From: an uncultured Stenotrophomonas sp. | GTDB lineage: Bacteria; Pseudomonadota; Gammaproteobacteria; Xanthomonadales; Xanthomonadaceae | Assembly: GCA_900078405.1 (NCBI GenBank) | Contig: FLTS01000001.1 | Span: 2,832,501 to 2,896,500 of the forward strand | Direction: 5' to 3' | Length of the DNA: 64,000 nt | Part shown: positions 20,476 through 29,522 of the stretch, piece by piece | Layout: each line of letters opens with the position of its first letter | Numbering within the stretch: the stretch's first letter is position 1 | The notes under the pieces: generated by a model | Told to the model about the DNA's origin: nothing | What the model saw: the letters and a program-made list of their open reading frames with translations, nothing else | The model's database searches: none | Program-made: the position numbers and the translations under genes

Positions 20476-20653
20476 CGCGCGGTGCCGGCCGCGGAATCTC
20501 CGGGGGGAGATGGCTGGTGCAGCAGGGCCTCCCGCATGGTTTCCATGCCGGTCGCAGGCCGTGCGACACCGCGCTCCCACCCTGTGCTTCCGATGCCATC
20601 CGCGCCTGCGAGGGACAGGTGCGGGCCCGTGCATCCCCGCATGGAGACGCCAG

Positions 20654-23041
20654 ATGTCGCAGACCCCGACCGCCGAAGCAGTGGCCGCCACCCCGGCTTT
20701 CGACCTCACCCCGCCGCCGACCGCCACCGCCATGAGCGTGGCCAAGCGCAATGGCGGCACCGAGCCGGTGGACCTGAACAAGATCGTGCGCGCCATCCAG
20801 CGCTGCTGCGAAGGCCTGCATGCGGTCGATCCGATGCGCGTGGCTACACGCACCATCTCCGGCCTGTACAACGGCGCGACCACGCAGGAACTGGATGAAC
20901 TCTCCATCCGCACCGCGGCGCTGCTGATCGGTGAAGAGCCCGAGTACGGCCGTCTGGCCGCGCGGCTGCTGGCGAATTTCATTGCCAAGGAAGTGTCCGG
21001 GCAGGAAATCCACGCGTTCTCGCAGTCGGTGGGCCGCGGCCATGAAGTGGGGCTGATCAACGACCGCCTGCTCGGCTTCGTGCAGACCAACGCGCGCAAG
21101 CTCAACGACGCCATCGACCTGTCGCTGGACTTCAACTTCGACTACTTCGGCCTGCGCACGCTGTACGACCGCTACCTGCTGCGCCATCCGCACACGCGCA
21201 AGGTCATCGAGACGCCGCAGCAGTTCTTCCTGCGCATCGCCAGCGCGCTCTCCGAGGACGTGCCCGAGGCGCTGGCGCTGTACCAGCGGCTGGGCAGCCT
21301 CGACTACCTGCCGTCCAGCCCGACCCTGTTCAACGCCGGCACCTGCCACGAGCAGCTGTCCTCGTGCTTCCTGCTGGATTCGCCGCAGGACTCGCTGGAA
21401 TCCATCTACGCCAGGTACGGCGACATCGCGCAGCTGTCCAAGTTCAGCGGTGGCATCGGCGTGAGCTACAGCCGCGTGCGCTCGCGCGGCTCGCTGATCA
21501 AGTCCACCAACGGCCACTCCAACGGCATCGTGCCGTGGCTGAAGACGCTGGATTCGTCGGTGGCTGCCGTGAACCAGGGCGGAAAGCGCAAGGGCGCGGC
21601 CTGCGTGTACCTGGAAACCTGGCACGCCGACATCGAGGATTTCCTCGAACTGCGCGACAACGCCGGCGACGATGCGCGCCGCACCCACAACCTCAACCTC
21701 GCCAACTGGGTGCCGGACCTGTTCATGCAGCGGGTGGAGGCCGACCAGGAATGGTCGCTGTTCGACCCGCGCGTGGTGCCGGAATTCACCGACCTGTACG
21801 GCGAGGCGTTCGAGCGCGCCTACCTGCAGGCCGAAGCGCAGGGCAAAGCCGCGCGCACCATTCCCGCGCGCAAGCTGTACGCGCGGATGATGCGCACGCT
21901 GGCCGAGACCGGCAACGGCTGGATGACCTTCAAGGACAAGTGCAACAAGGCCAGCAACCAGACCCTGCGTGCCGGCAACGTGATCCACCTGTCCAACCTG
22001 TGCACCGAGATCCTGGAAGTCACCAGTGCCGAGGAAACGGCGGTGTGCAACCTCGGCTCGATCAACCTCGGCAACCACCTCGACGAGCACGGCGATTTCG
22101 ATTTCGACAAGCTGGCCGAGACCGTGCGCCTTGCGGTGCGCCAGCTCGACCGGGTGATCGACCTGAACTTCTACCCGATCGAAACCGCACGCCGCGGCAA
22201 CCTGCGCTGGCGCCCGGTGGGGCTGGGCTGCATGGGCCTGCAGGACGTGTTCTTCCGCCAGCGCCTGCCGTTCGACTCCGACGCCGCGCGCGCGCTGTCG
22301 GCGAAGATCGCCGAGGAAATCTATTTCCACGCGCTGGAGACCTCGTGCGAGCTGGCGCAGGAGCGTGGCAGGCATGCCTCGTTCGCCGATACCCGCGCGG
22401 CCAGCGGCGCCTTGCAGTTCGACGCCTGGAACGTGATGCCGGCCGACGCCGCGCGCTGGGATGCATTGCGCGAGCGCATCCAGCAGCACGGCCTGCGCAA
22501 CTCGCTGATGATCGCCATCGCCCCGACTGCGACCATCGCCTCGATCGCCGGCTGCTACGAGTGCGTGGAGCCGCAGGTGTCCAACCTGTTCAAGCGCGAA
22601 ACCCTGTCCGGCGACTTCCTGCAGATCAACCGCTATCTGGTCGGTGAGCTGAAGCAGCTCGGCCTGTGGACGGCGGAGATGCGCGATGCGATCAAGCTGG
22701 CCGACGGCTCGATCCAGAACATCGTGCAGATTCCCGAAGCGCTGCGCACGGTCTACCGCACGGTGTGGGAGTTGCCGATGCGCTCGCTGATCGACATGGC
22801 CGCCGCGCGCGGCGCCTTCATCGACCAGTCCGCCTCGCTCAACCTGTTCATGGAAAGCCCGAACATCGGCGCGCTGTCGTCGATGTACATGTACGCATGG
22901 AAGCAGGGCATCAAGACCTGCTACTACCTGCGCTCGCGCCCGGCCACCAGGATCGCCAAGACCACCGTGTCCAGCTACACCCCGGCGCAGGCCGTGGCCT
23001 GCTCGCTGGAAAACCCGGAGGCCTGCGAGGCATGCCAGTGA
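20654..23041 (+). CDS. nrdA: Class I ribonucleoside-diphosphate reductase alpha subunit
   Basis: 795 residues. An N-terminal ATP-cone (NGGTEPVDLNKIVRAIQRCC) is followed by the catalytic barrel. Visible motifs are SCFLLDSPQDSLESIY, NLCTEILEVT (active-site cysteine region), AVCNLGSINL, and YAWKQGIKTCYYLRSRP. The C-terminal tail ends with EACEACQ, the redox cysteine pair. It reduces ribonucleotides with NrdB. The ATG at 20654 has GGAGACGCC upstream. Expression is probably controlled by NrdR and the cobalamin riboswitch. Confidence 0.94.
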   Translation: MSQTPTAEAVAATPAFDLTPPPTATAMSVAKRNGGTEPVDLNKIVRAIQRCCEGLHAVDPMRVATRTISGLYNGATTQELDELSIRTAALLIGEEPEYGRLAARLLANFIAKEVSGQEIHAFSQSVGRGHEVGLINDRLLGFVQTNARKLNDAIDLSLDFNFDYFGLRTLYDRYLLRHPHTRKVIETPQQFFLRIASALSEDVPEALALYQRLGSLDYLPSSPTLFNAGTCHEQLSSCFLLDSPQDSLESIYARYGDIAQLSKFSGGIGVSYSRVRSRGSLIKSTNGHSNGIVPWLKTLDSSVAAVNQGGKRKGAACVYLETWHADIEDFLELRDNAGDDARRTHNLNLANWVPDLFMQRVEADQEWSLFDPRVVPEFTDLYGEAFERAYLQAEAQGKAARTIPARKLYARMMRTLAETGNGWMTFKDKCNKASNQTLRAGNVIHLSNLCTEILEVTSAEETAVCNLGSINLGNHLDEHGDFDFDKLAETVRLAVRQLDRVIDLNFYPIETARRGNLRWRPVGLGCMGLQDVFFRQRLPFDSDAARALSAKIAEEIYFHALETSCELAQERGRHASFADTRAASGALQFDAWNVMPADAARWDALRERIQQHGLRNSLMIAIAPTATIASIAGCYECVEPQVSNLFKRETLSGDFLQINRYLVGELKQLGLWTAEMRDAIKLADGSIQNIVQIPEALRTVYRTVWELPMRSLIDMAAARGAFIDQSASLNLFMESPNIGALSSMYMYAWKQGIKTCYYLRSRPATRIAKTTVSSYTPAQAVACSLENPEACEACQ

Positions 23042-23044
23042 GGC

Positions 23045-23074
23045 AGGAGTGAGTGAAGAGGAGTGAGGAGTGAG
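23045..23074. repeat. Left 30-bp inverted repeat of the four-helix-bundle insertion
   Basis: A 30-base purine-rich stretch made of GAGTGAG and GAGGAGT units begins four bases after the nrdA stop codon. Its exact reverse complement occurs at 23572-23601, on the other side of the four-helix-bundle gene. Flanking sequence (CAACCGCAACGG here, CCGTTGCAGTGG there) is also partly inverted. Confidence 0.85.
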
Positions 23075-23107
23075 AAAGAGCAACCGCAACGGCAATCGCT
23101 GGACCTT

Positions 23108-23464
23108 TCACCTTTCTCCTCTTCGCTTGCGTCGCATGCTTGTCAGCATGCGGCTGGACTCCTCGATCAGCCTGCGTGCGTCGCATGTCTGGTCAGTAGG
23201 AAACCAGTGCAGGTTTTCACACAGCGTCAGCAAGGTTTCCACCTCGGATAACGATCCATGCGCTATCGCAAGGAAATGGGCTTTCTCCGCGGAGGTCTCG
23301 CGGGTCCAGCCTTCAGCGATGTTGGCGGGGATGGAAACGGCGGCGCGAGTGAATTGACTGCGCATCCCGTAAATCTCTTCGCGCGGGAGCCTGGGCACCA
23401 GCCGATATATGGCTAGCGTCAGCTTCATTGCTTTCTGCCAGAGAACAGTTCGTTGGTAATGCAT
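23108..23464 (-). CDS. Four-helix-bundle protein (23S rRNA intervening-sequence/Avd-like)
   Basis: 118 residues. Motifs of the S23/IVP family are present: TVLWQKAMKLTLAIYRLVPR near the N-terminus, EEIYGMRSQFTRAAVSIPAN, IAEGWTRETSAEKAHFLAIA, and GSLSEVETLLTLCENLHW. Members occur inside 23S rRNA intervening sequences and, as Avd, in diversity-generating retroelements, but most are isolated and of unknown role. Here it lies antisense between nrdA and nrdB and is bracketed by perfect 30-bp inverted repeats, as if carried on a small mobile unit. No reverse transcriptase or transposase is nearby. Confidence 0.85.
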   Translation of the reverse strand: MHYQRTVLWQKAMKLTLAIYRLVPRLPREEIYGMRSQFTRAAVSIPANIAEGWTRETSAEKAHFLAIAHGSLSEVETLLTLCENLHWFPTDQTCDARRLIEESSRMLTSMRRKRRGER

Positions 23465-23535
23465 GCTTTTCCGGGGGGGCGAATCCGGCCTCAGCCTCAC
23501 CTCCCGTGGAAGGCTAAACAATAAGGAATTTTCAT

Positions 23536-24600
23536 ATGCCCTTGTCAGCCGATACCGTTGCAGTGGCCACTCTCACTCCTCACTCCTCTTCACTCACTCC
23601 TCGTCTCCTCGATCCCGGTTTCGAACTGACCCTGCGCCCGATGCGCTACCCGCAGTTCTATGACATGTATCGAGATGCCATCAAGAACACCTGGACGGTG
23701 GACGAGATCAACTTCCAGATCGACATCACCGACCTGCACCACAAGATGTCGCCGGCCGACCGCCACCTGATCCACCGGCTGGTCGCGTTCTTCGCCACCG
23801 GCGATTCCATCGTCTCCAACAACTTGGTGCTGAACCTGTACCAGCACCTCAACGCGCCCGAGGCGCGCATGTACCTGTCGCGCCAGCTGTACGAGGAAGC
23901 GCTGCACGTGCAGTTCTACCTGACCCTGCTCGACAACTACCTGCCCGACCCGGAAGAGCGCTTCAAGGCCTTCGCCGCGGTGGAGAACATCGAGTCGATC
24001 AAGAAGAAGGCCGACTTCTGCTTCAAGTGGATCGACTCGATCCAGGGCCTGAAGCGCATCGAGACGCGCGAGCAGCGCCGCCAGTTCCTGCTCAACCAGA
24101 TTTGCTTCGCCGCCTGCATCGAGGGCCTGTTCTTCTTCGCCGCCTTCGCCTACGTCTATTACTTCCGCTCGCGCGGGCTGCTGCCGGGGCTGGCCTCGGG
24201 CACCAACTGGGTGTTCCGCGACGAGAGCTGCCACATGGAGTTCGCCTTCGAGTGCGTGCGCACCATCCGCACCGAGGAACCGGACCTGTTTGATGTGCGG
24301 ATGGAACAGCAGGTCCACGACATGCTGGAAGAGGCGATCGAATGCGAGGTGCAGTTCGCCGAGGATGTGCTCTCCGGCGGCGTGGCCGGCATCTCCACCC
24401 GTGACATGCGCCAATACCTGCAGCATTGCGCCGACAACCACTTCGTGAAGCTCGGCATGGGCAAGAAGTACAACGTGCGCAACCCGCTGCCGTTCATGGA
24501 ACTGCAGGACGTGCAGGAGCTGACCAACTTCTTCGAGCGCCGCGTGTCGGCCTACCAGGTCGGCGTGCAGGGCGAGGTCGCCTTCGACATGAACTTCTGA
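23536..24600 (+). CDS. nrdB: Class I ribonucleoside-diphosphate reductase beta subunit
   Basis: 354 residues, ferritin-like radical-generating subunit. Likely metal ligands appear in ITDLHHKMSPADRHLIHRLV, YEEALHVQFYLTLLD and DESCHMEFAFECVRTIR. The N-terminus is odd: after MPLSADTVAV comes ATLTPHSSSLTPRL, which is the translation of the right 30-bp inverted repeat of the neighbouring insertion; normal NrdB sequence resumes at LDPGFELTLRPMRYPQFY. The insertion therefore seems to have altered the first ~25 residues while keeping the frame. The ATG has AAGGAA 10 bases upstream. Confidence 0.92.
   Translation: MPLSADTVAVATLTPHSSSLTPRLLDPGFELTLRPMRYPQFYDMYRDAIKNTWTVDEINFQIDITDLHHKMSPADRHLIHRLVAFFATGDSIVSNNLVLNLYQHLNAPEARMYLSRQLYEEALHVQFYLTLLDNYLPDPEERFKAFAAVENIESIKKKADFCFKWIDSIQGLKRIETREQRRQFLLNQICFAACIEGLFFFAAFAYVYYFRSRGLLPGLASGTNWVFRDESCHMEFAFECVRTIRTEEPDLFDVRMEQQVHDMLEEAIECEVQFAEDVLSGGVAGISTRDMRQYLQHCADNHFVKLGMGKKYNVRNPLPFMELQDVQELTNFFERRVSAYQVGVQGEVAFDMNF
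23572..23601. repeat. Right 30-bp inverted repeat, inside the nrdB 5' coding region
   Basis: Exact reverse complement of 23045-23074 and composed of CTCACTCCTC-type units. It is translated in frame as part of the NrdB N-terminus (LTPHSSSLTP). Confidence 0.85.
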
Positions 24601-24693
24601 GGCGAGCGGCCGCTGCGGGCTTGCCCCGCAGAGGCCTTCCCGACCATGCTGGTATGGGGCAAGCCCCGTACCTACACCCAGGTGAACACTGCC

Positions 24694-25101
24694 ATGAGCG
24701 CCGCCGACACCACCGTCCCGCCCACCGAAGTCCGCATGGCGGAAATCGTCTTCCCCAACCACACCAACCACATGGGCACCCTGTTCGGTGGCCAGGCGCT
24801 GGCGTGGATGGACAAGGCCGCCTTCCTTGCCGCCGCCCGCTACTCGCGCCGCACGGTGGTGACCGCGCGCTCGGACCAGGTCGATTTCAAGCTGCCGATC
24901 CGGGTCGGGCAGATGGTGGAAACCATCGGCCGGGTGGTGCGGGTCGGCCGCAGCTCGATGCACGTGGAGGTGGAACTGGTCACCGAGGACCTGCTCAGCG
25001 GCGCGCGCCAACTGTGCACCAAGGGCACCTTCGTGATGATTGCGCTGGATGCCGAAGGCCACCCGACCGGGGTGCCGGTGCTGCCGCTGCCGCGGGATTG
25101 A
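24694..25101 (+). CDS. Acyl-CoA thioesterase (YciA-like hotdog fold)
   Basis: 135 residues. The hotdog thioesterase motif is FPNHTNHMGTLFGGQALAWM, containing the conserved asparagine and the glycine-rich turn. VDFKLPIRVGQMVETIGRVV forms the next strands. The family hydrolyses acyl-CoAs. An upstream in-frame ATG at 24646 would add 16 atypical residues; 24694 is preferred. Confidence 0.85.
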   Translation: MSAADTTVPPTEVRMAEIVFPNHTNHMGTLFGGQALAWMDKAAFLAAARYSRRTVVTARSDQVDFKLPIRVGQMVETIGRVVRVGRSSMHVEVELVTEDLLSGARQLCTKGTFVMIALDAEGHPTGVPVLPLPRD

Positions 25102-25181
25102 ACCGGGGTGCCGCTTCGGCCCGGCCGCCAAGACGCAGTGATCCACCGGCCCGGTTGATGTGCCGGCCGATGGACGCTGCA

Positions 25182-26309
25182 ATGGCGCACCCCATTGCCG
25201 GACCCCCTCTTGCCGTGAGCCTGTTGTTCTCGCCGTTGCAGCTCGGCCCGTTGTCGCTGCCCAACCGCATCGTGATCGCGCCGATGTGCCAGTACGCGGC
25301 CGAGGACGGCCGCGCCAGCAGCTGGCACGACCAGCACCTGGGCATGCTGTCGCAGTCCGGCGCCGGCCTGCTGATCCTTGAAGCCACCGCGGTGGCACCG
25401 CGCGGGCGCATCAGCTGGGCCGACCTGGGGCTGTGGGACGACGCCACCGAGGTGGCCCTGGGCGAGGTGCTGGCCTCACTGCGGCGCTGGTCGGCCATGC
25501 CCATCGGCATCCAGCTGGCCCATGCCGGGCGCAAGGCCTCGACCGCGCGCCCGTGGGAGGGCGGTGCCGCCATCGCCGCGGACCAGCCGAATGGCTGGCA
25601 GGTGCTGGCGCCTTCGCCATTGCCGTTCAACGAAGGCGATCCCGTGCCGCAGGCACTGGACGCGGCCGCCATCGACGGCGTGGTGGAAGCGTTCGCCGGG
25701 GCCGCCCGGCGCGCGGCACGGCTGGGCCTGGAGCTGATCGAGATCCATGCCGCGCACGGCTACCTGCTGCACCAGTTCCTGTCACCGCTGAGCAACCACC
25801 GCGACGACGAATATGGCGGGTCGCTGGAAAACCGCATGCGGCTGCTGTTGCGGGTGTTCGACGCGGTACGCGCCGCAGTGCCGGCGGGCGTTGCGGTGGG
25901 CGTGCGAATCTCCGCCACCGACTGGGTGGAAGGCGGCTGGGACGTCGCGCAGAGCATCGCGCTGGCCGGGGCGCTGGACGCGCGTGGCAGCGATTTCATC
26001 CACGTTTCCAGCGGCGGGCTCGACCCGCGCCAGCAGATCCCGGTCGGCCCCGGCTACCAGGTGCCGCTGGCCGAGGCGATCAAGGCGCAGGTGCGCACGC
26101 CAGTGATTGCCGTGGGCCTGATCACCGAGGCGCGGCAGGCCGAGGCGATCCTTGCCGAAGGCCGCGCCGACGCCATCGGCATCGCCCGCGGCATCCTCTA
26201 CGACCCGCGCTGGCCGTGGCATGCGGCGGCCGAGCTGGGGGCCAGGGTGGAAGCCGCGCCGCGCTACCGGCGCTGCGAGCCGCACGGCGTGCGCGGGTTG
26301 TTCGCGTAG
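25182..26309 (+). CDS. Old yellow enzyme family NADH:flavin oxidoreductase (YqjM/XenA-like)
   Basis: 375 residues from this start. OYE barrel motifs: LSLPNRIVIAPMCQYAAEDG (class III signature with active-site Cys region), IQLAHAGRKAST, IEIHAAHGYLLHQFLSPLSN (His pair for substrate), NHRDDEYGGSLENRMRL, and ADAIGIARGILYDPRWPW. It reduces activated alkenes with NAD(P)H and FMN. In-frame starts also exist at 25158, 25170 and a GTG near 25216; no clear ribosome site decides. It is followed at once by a REP-like palindrome. Confidence 0.88.
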   Translation: MAHPIAGPPLAVSLLFSPLQLGPLSLPNRIVIAPMCQYAAEDGRASSWHDQHLGMLSQSGAGLLILEATAVAPRGRISWADLGLWDDATEVALGEVLASLRRWSAMPIGIQLAHAGRKASTARPWEGGAAIAADQPNGWQVLAPSPLPFNEGDPVPQALDAAAIDGVVEAFAGAARRAARLGLELIEIHAAHGYLLHQFLSPLSNHRDDEYGGSLENRMRLLLRVFDAVRAAVPAGVAVGVRISATDWVEGGWDVAQSIALAGALDARGSDFIHVSSGGLDPRQQIPVGPGYQVPLAEAIKAQVRTPVIAVGLITEARQAEAILAEGRADAIGIARGILYDPRWPWHAAAELGARVEAAPRYRRCEPHGVRGLFA

Positions 26310-26328
26310 GTGCCGGGCATGCCCGGTA
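26306..26328. repeat. REP-like palindrome with GTAG head
   Basis: GTAG is followed by the palindrome CCGGGCATGCCCGG. The GTAG-plus-palindrome layout matches REP elements (such as SMAG) described in Stenotrophomonas. It overlaps the stop codon of the upstream gene and may stabilise or terminate its mRNA. Confidence 0.55.
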
Positions 26329-26446
26329 CGGGCTGTGCCGGGAAGGCTCCATGCGCGGCAAGCCTCGCATCTACAGGGACACGCGGATGCCGGGCGCGTG
26401 GTTATGGTTTCCCCGGAAAATTTCGCCCGCCGCTAGACTCGGCGCG

Positions 26447-27298
26447 ATGCGCCCCGACTACATCCTCACCCTGTCCTGCCCGGATCGCACCGGCATCGTC
26501 TACCGCGTCTCCGGCCTGCTGTTCGAGGCCGGTTGCAACATTCTCGACGCACAGCAGTTCGGCGACGAGGAAAGCGGCCGTTTCTTCCTGCGCGTGCATT
26601 TCGACATGGCGTCGGCGGACGAGGAGCCGGCAGTGCGCGAGCGCCTGCAACGGCTGGGCGACGACTACGCGATGGACTGGCAACTGCACGACGCGCGGCG
26701 CCGCGCGCGCCTGCTGGTGCTGGTCAGCAGGCAAGGGCATTGTCTCAACGACCTGCTGTTCCGCGCGCACAGCCGCCAGCTGCAGGTGGAGGTCGCGGCG
26801 GTGGCGTCCAACCACACCGATTTCGCCGCACTGGCCGGGTCCTACGGGATACCGTTCCATCACCTGCCGGTGAGCGCGGACAACCGCGCGCAGCAGGAGC
26901 GGCAGATCCTCGATCTCGTCGAGCGCGAGAACATCGACCTGGTGGTGCTGGCGCGCTACATGCAGATCCTCTCGCCGCAGCTGTGCACGGCGCTGGCCGG
27001 GCGCGCGATCAACATCCACCACAGCTTCCTGCCCAGCTTCAAGGGCGCCCGGCCGTATCACCAGGCCCATGCGCGAGGCGTGAAGATTATCGGCGCCACG
27101 GCGCACTACGTGACCTGCGACCTCGACGAAGGTCCGATCATCGAGCAGGACGTGGCGCGCGTGGACCACGCGATGACCCCGCGTGACCTGGTGCGGCTGG
27201 GCAGCGACACCGAGTCGCTGGTGCTGGCCCGCGCGGTGCGCCGCCACGTCGAGCACCGCATCCTGCGCAACGGGCACCGCACGGTGGTGTTCCGGTGA
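26447..27298 (+). CDS. purU: Formyltetrahydrofolate deformylase
   Basis: 283 residues. An N-terminal ACT domain (YILTLSCPDRTGIVYRVSGL) precedes a formyl-transferase-like catalytic domain (VVLARYMQILSPQL, INIHHSFLPSFKGARPYHQA, IIGATAHYVTCDLDEGPIIE). The NxHHSFLP and GATAH...D residues are the catalytic set of PurU. It releases formate from 10-formyl-THF, supplying PurT and balancing one-carbon pools. The length is typical. Confidence 0.93.
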   Translation: MRPDYILTLSCPDRTGIVYRVSGLLFEAGCNILDAQQFGDEESGRFFLRVHFDMASADEEPAVRERLQRLGDDYAMDWQLHDARRRARLLVLVSRQGHCLNDLLFRAHSRQLQVEVAAVASNHTDFAALAGSYGIPFHHLPVSADNRAQQERQILDLVERENIDLVVLARYMQILSPQLCTALAGRAINIHHSFLPSFKGARPYHQAHARGVKIIGATAHYVTCDLDEGPIIEQDVARVDHAMTPRDLVRLGSDTESLVLARAVRRHVEHRILRNGHRTVVFR

Positions 27299-27336
27299 TA
27301 CCGGCTGCCGGTCTGCTGTCCGCCTGCAGGTGGGTG

Positions 27337-27415
27337 CCGACCGTTGGCCGGTACTGTCGGACAGCCGGCAGTGAGCCCATCGGCGCTTCGCGCCGCCGCC
27401 ACGACCAACGGTCGG
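27337..27415. repeat. REP/SMAG-like inverted repeat between purU and pncA
   Basis: Arms CCGACCGTTGG (27337-27347) and CCAACGGTCGG (27405-27415) are exact reverse complements. An outer pair, CTGTCCG / CGGACAG, lies nearby. The whole 27299-27467 gap between convergent genes is otherwise without a gene. Confidence 0.5.
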
Positions 27416-27467
27416 GCGCTACCGGGATACCACAAGGGAAAGAGAGTCCCTGGCGGTATCCCCGCAA

Positions 27468-28088
27468 TCAAAGAACCGCAATCCCGGCAGCGGCGAGCGC
27501 CTGCCGCGTGGTTGCGTCGTTGCCCGCATCGACCGGGCGCGTCAGGTCCCAGTGGAAACCCACGCGGAAACCGGCTTCCATCGCATCCTGCGCGCTCCAC
27601 AGCACGCAGTAGTCGCGCGCCAACCCGCACACGTGCACTTCGGTAATGCCGCGTTCGCGCAGCCAGCCGGCCAGCCCGGTGGCCGGGCGGCCGCCGTCCG
27701 GGCCGACGTTTTCGCGGAAGGCGCTGTAGGAATCCACCTGCCGGTTGCTGCCCTTGCGCAGGATCAGGTCGGCGTGGTTCCAGTCCACTTGCGGATGCAG
27801 CGCCGCGCCGGTGCTGCCCTGCACGCAGTGGTCCGGCCACAGCGTCTGCGGATGGCCGTGCAGTTCGATCGTCTCGAACGGCGAACGCCCGGCGTGCCGG
27901 CTGGCGAACGAGGCATGGTCGATCGGGTGCCAGTCCTGCGTGGCGACGACGGTCGCGTAATGGCGTGACGCCAGCAGCGCGGCGATGCCCGGCACGATGG
28001 CGTCGCCTTCGGCGCAGGGCAGCGCGCCGCCGGGCATGAAATCCGGTTGCAGGTCGATGACCAGCAGGGCGGTGTCGTTGCGGTGCAT
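27468..28088 (-). CDS. pncA: Nicotinamidase
   Basis: 206 residues of the isochorismatase-like fold. The catalytic Asp lies in LLVIDLQPDFMPGG, the Lys in LILRKGSN and the nucleophilic Cys in VHVCGLARDYCVLWSA. Metal-binding residues are in ATQDWHPIDHASFASRH. It hydrolyses nicotinamide to nicotinate in NAD recycling. It converges with purU. Confidence 0.92.
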   Translation of the reverse strand: MHRNDTALLVIDLQPDFMPGGALPCAEGDAIVPGIAALLASRHYATVVATQDWHPIDHASFASRHAGRSPFETIELHGHPQTLWPDHCVQGSTGAALHPQVDWNHADLILRKGSNRQVDSYSAFRENVGPDGGRPATGLAGWLRERGITEVHVCGLARDYCVLWSAQDAMEAGFRVGFHWDLTRPVDAGNDATTRQALAAAGIAVL

Positions 28089-28208
28089 CGCTCAGGTTCC
28101 GTGGTGGGGGCGACTACTGTAGCGCCGCCGTGCAGTGCCCGATGCGAGCTTCGTGGGACACATGGTCGCAAGGTCTACACTGCGTCAGGCGCCACCGGAG
28201 GGATTCAC

Positions 28209-28559
28209 ATGAGCCTCGATCGTCTTGTCCCGATGCAACCCGTCGCGAACATGCCGGAAAGCGTGTCGTTCTACGAGAAGCTGGGCTTCGTCGTTGAAGA
28301 CCGCAACGACGAGTGGGGGTGGGCCATGTTGCGCTGTGGTGACGTCCGGCTGATGCTCGATCAATCCATCAATCTTCATCCCGGCATTCCCCGGCTGCCG
28401 GTTCTCTATCTCTATCCCGAGAACCTCCAGGAGTTCCATCAACGCGCCCGGGACAACGGCTTGGCCGTGCCCGGGCTGGATGGCACTTTCTACGGCATGA
28501 CCGAATTCCGCATCGAGGACCCGGACGGCAACCGTCTCTGGATCGGCAAGGCCAGGTGA
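28209..28559 (+). CDS. VOC (glyoxalase/bleomycin-resistance) family protein
   Basis: 116 residues, one VOC module: VANMPESVSFYEKLGFVVED at the start and FRIEDPDGNRLWIGK at the end with the usual Glu/Asp-Pro-Asp-Gly motif. GGAGGG lies about 8 bases before the ATG. The substrate cannot be inferred. Confidence 0.83.
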   Translation: MSLDRLVPMQPVANMPESVSFYEKLGFVVEDRNDEWGWAMLRCGDVRLMLDQSINLHPGIPRLPVLYLYPENLQEFHQRARDNGLAVPGLDGTFYGMTEFRIEDPDGNRLWIGKAR

Positions 28560-28649
28560 CGCCTGACAATTCATTGCATTCAAGCCGGTGCCGCTTCGTG
28601 GCACGGGCTGATTCAGGCGACGGACCGCCATGACGCGCCGGAGGCGACG

Positions 28650-29427
28650 ATGATCTCGTGGTGGGAAATGGGTTTGCGGCTGCTGCTGGCGGCCTTGCTG
28701 GGCTCGGTGATCGGCATCAACCGCGGGCGCCTGGAGTGGGCGGCCGGGCTGCGCACGCACATGCTGGTGTGCGTGGGCTCGGCGCTGGCGATCATCGTCT
28801 CGGCCTTCGGTTTCTTCGACGTGCTGGGCCAGCCCAACATCGTGCTCGATCCTTCGCGCATCGCCGCGCAGGTGGTCAGCGGCGTGGGCTTCCTCGGCGC
28901 CGGCACCATCCTGTTCCTGCAGCGCGAGCAGGTGATCCGCGGGCTGACCACGGCGGCGGGGCTGTGGGCGGTGGCGGCGGTCGGCCTGGCCGCTGGCGCC
29001 GGCCTGTACGCCGCGGCGGTGATGGCCACGGCGCTGATGTGGGCGATCCTGGCGCTGCTCAAGCCATTGGAACAACGCTACCTGCGCCGCCGCGCGCGCA
29101 GCGGCCGCCTGCGCCTGCGGGTGGCCGCCGGCACGCCGCTGGCGCGGGTGGAAGCGGCGGCCGCCGATGCCGGCCTGCCGGTCAAGCGCATCACCCTGCG
29201 CCCGCGCGAGCAGGGCGACGACATCGTCGACATCGACTGCGATCCGCCGTTGCCGCGCGCGCAGCTGCTGGCCAAGGTTGGCCTGCATCTTGTCGCTCAG
29301 GCCAACCTTGGCCAGCAGCTGCCCGGCAGCCGAGGCGCAGGCCGCGCAGCTGCTGGCCAAGGCCGAACTGCTGGGCGGCGTCGAGGGCGTGGTGTCGGTG
29401 GAACTGGCCGGGCCGGCCACCGCCTGA
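28650..29427 (+). pseudogene. MgtC/SapB-family membrane protein, frameshifted by a fold-back insertion
   Basis: The N-terminal ~140 residues are the MgtC membrane domain (LGSVIGINRGRLEWAAGLRT, ISGV-like VVSGVGFLGAGTILF). A C-terminal ACT-like domain follows. After RAQLLAK (29262-29276) the frame is lost; the expected ending AELLGGVEGVVSVELAG is found in another frame and stops near 29427. The 85-base insertion contains a 25-bp hairpin and a second direct copy of the QLLAK codons. The family contributes to growth in low magnesium and inside macrophages in some pathogens. Confidence 0.8.
29261..29361. repeat. Fold-back insertion in mgtC
   Basis: Arm 29261-29285, 12-base loop, perfect inverted copy 29298-29322, spacer, then a direct copy of the first 15 bases at 29347-29361. 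The two direct copies diverge after LLAK: VGL in the first, AEL in the second. The displacement is 85 bases. Confidence 0.9.
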
Positions 29428-29522
29428 AGTTCCAGCCGCGGAAATCCCGTGGGAGGAGGTCGGCTCCGCGGCTCCGTGCCGGTCCGGCTAGGGGGCGAAA
29501 TATTCCTCCACCAGTCCCCGGC

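Noticed and set aside
23108..23464. Diversity-generating retroelement (Avd-like gene)
   Set aside because: No reverse transcriptase, template or variable repeat is present nearby.
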